Shown here piece after piece: positions 63,010 through 64,000 of a stretch of 64,000 nucleotides of DNA. The stretch's first letter is position 1; each line of letters starts with the position of its first letter. Below the pieces are notes generated by a model. It worked only from the letters and a program-made list of their open reading frames with translations. It had not been told where the DNA came from and did not search any database. This stretch comes from Oceanidesulfovibrio marinus (lineage in GTDB: Bacteria > Desulfobacterota > Desulfovibrionia > Desulfovibrionales > Desulfovibrionaceae): positions 3,007,322 through 3,071,321 of the forward strand of contig NZ_CP039543.1 in assembly GCF_013085545.1 (NCBI RefSeq), given 5' to 3'. Position numbers and translations under genes: made by a program.

Positions 63010-63843
63010 TTACCGTGTGGAGCGCGCTGCCTTACGCAGCCTATCCACCAGCTCCGCATCGGGGATGATGCCCCGCGGCGCGGCCAGGGCCCAGGGTACG
63101 CCATTGTTCACCCCGCGCGCCCAGGTTCGCGTCGCCATAGGAAAGAACTGCGGATGGGCCAGCACGATGGCCGCCTTGGCCGCGTTGTCGTCCAGCACGG
63201 CCCGGTTCGAGTAGTTCTGCCCGTGCACGCGGTGGATAAGCAATGGTTCGGCCACGCGCACGGGCCGGAACCCGGCCTCGGCGCACTGCACCCACAGCTC
63301 CCAGTCCTCATACGCCGTGTCCGCGCGGTACCCGGACAGCCGCTCCCACAGGCTGCGCCGCATCAGCGCCGCCGGCGGCAGGATGTTCTGCATGCGCAGC
63401 AGGTTCTCGTCATACTCGGGAAAGCGCACCGTGCAACGCTCGTCCTGCTCCTCGTGGATGTAGTCGCAGTAGGCCAGGTCGGCCTCCGGATTGCCCTCCA
63501 GGGCATTTCGCAGCGCGGACAGAAATGTGGGCTCCAGCCGGTCGTCGGCGTCCACGCACAGGAGCAGATCACCCCGAGCGCGCGCCAGGCCGGCGTTGCG
63601 CACCAGGCCGGGCCTGCCTTTTCTGGGCAGACAGACGACCTCGGCCACGGCCGCGTCCATGGACTTCAGCAAGGTGGCGGCAAGCTGGGCCGAGCAATCG
63701 CTGCTCGCATCGTCGGCCACGATGATCTCCACTTCGCTCAGGCCGCCGTGCTGGCGCGAGAGATCGCCCAGGATATCGGGCAGAAAGGCGGCATAGTTGT
63801 GGTTGGGGATGACGACGCTGAGGGCGACGCGCTGCCGGGACAT
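63010..63843 (-). CDS. Family 2 glycosyltransferase
   Basis: 277 residues, GT-A fold. It begins with LSVVIPNHNYAAFLPDILGDL, has the nucleotide-binding IIVADDASSD, the DxD motif in LLCVDADD and a later EDWELWVQCAEAGF acceptor-side segment. A substrate for surface polysaccharide or glycan assembly is likely. It starts 2 nt after the stop of an upstream gene, so the two form an operon that continues past the right edge. Confidence 0.92.
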   Translation of the reverse strand: MSRQRVALSVVIPNHNYAAFLPDILGDLSRQHGGLSEVEIIVADDASSDCSAQLAATLLKSMDAAVAEVVCLPRKGRPGLVRNAGLARARGDLLLCVDADDRLEPTFLSALRNALEGNPEADLAYCDYIHEEQDERCTVRFPEYDENLLRMQNILPPAALMRRSLWERLSGYRADTAYEDWELWVQCAEAGFRPVRVAEPLLIHRVHGQNYSNRAVLDDNAAKAAIVLAHPQFFPMATRTWARGVNNGVPWALAAPRGIIPDAELVDRLRKAARSTR

Positions 63844-63845
63844 GG

Positions 63846-64000
63846 TCAGCTCGCGGCCACGGAGTCGGCGTAGTAGCCGATCTTCCGGCTCGGGCTCAGA
63901 TACTTGAAGATCTCGCGCGGCAGCTCTTCCGGCCGGATGGTCTTGTCGATGAGCAGCTCTTCCTCGATGCGCAGATCCACGATGAGCGCTTCCTTCTTGG
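63846..64000 (-). CDS. C-terminal fragment of an unrecognised protein
   Basis: The last 50 or so codons of a minus-strand gene that enters from the right edge; it ends with SRKIGYYADSVAAS and a TGA at 63846. I do not recognise a family from this part. It lies 2 nt before the glycosyltransferase start, so it probably belongs to the same glycan-related operon. Confidence 0.7.
   Translation of the reverse strand, partial: KKEALIVDLRIEEELLIDKTIRPEELPREIFKYLSPSRKIGYYADSVAAS

Overview
The window looks like chromosomal DNA of a GC-rich anaerobic Desulfobacterota, most likely a Desulfovibrio relative. This is inferred from gene content, not from a marker gene. The pointers are an aromatic supercluster that begins with the archaeal-type 2-amino-3,7-dideoxy-heptulosonate synthase plus DHQ synthase II route and runs directly into trpEGDCFBA, an NfnAB transhydrogenase, organosulfonate catabolism that would release sulfite, and two PII/Amt sets. 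I saw no rRNA, tRNA, insertion sequence or CRISPR array.

1-8.1 kb (minus strand) is a LacI-controlled catabolic operon. In transcription order it holds an archaeal-type (type II) GAPDH-like enzyme, an archaeal-type PGK-like kinase with altered active-site residues, an Asp/Glu-racemase-fold protein, a LarA-like nickel racemase, an SDR dehydrogenase, a Leu/Ile/Val-type binding protein and the start of livH. Three copies of a TGTAACCGC-type operator lie upstream. The substrate is unknown. 8.5-22.1 kb is a sigma-54-controlled C2-sulfonate cluster. A divergent PAS/AAA+/Fis activator faces xsc, sauS, a two-subunit ADP-forming acyl-CoA ligase, a tctABC-like transporter, a phosphonatase (PhnX-like) gene and nfnAB, closed by a clear terminator. 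The simplest reading is uptake of sulfoacetate, activation to sulfoacetyl-CoA, reduction to sulfoacetaldehyde (with NfnAB possibly helping with NADPH), and Xsc cleavage to acetyl phosphate and sulfite.

22.2-38.3 kb is a mosaic of single genes and short operons: a hot-dog thioesterase, a metallo-hydrolase, a GH15 glucoamylase-like enzyme, an AraC regulator with an SDR gene remnant behind it, an array of tandem hairpins, proline dehydrogenase, a VOC protein, an alpha/beta hydrolase, an exported phytase-like protein, a PHB-depolymerase-like esterase, an autoregulated marR-MFS-cupin operon, a degenerate DisA_N-domain protein, a nucleotidyltransferase-HAD fusion and a second MFS transporter. 38.6-45.9 kb is nitrogen control: amt-glnB-glnD, and a second glnK/amt pair that has a sigma-54 promoter and a PII lacking the uridylylated tyrosine.

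46.2-59.0 kb is the aromatic amino-acid supercluster. It is preceded by a short leader peptide carrying the residues YFFFFYFWRW and a terminator/antiterminator pair, which together form a textbook ribosome-mediated attenuator. Two tandem aldolase-family paralogs, DHQ synthase II, pheA, aroA, tyrA and trpEGDCFBA follow, mostly overlapping. At 59-62.9 kb a convergent gene encodes a 1300-residue class I adenylate cyclase carrying a long N-terminal region and pentapeptide repeats. The window closes with a family 2 glycosyltransferase and the end of an unrecognised gene.
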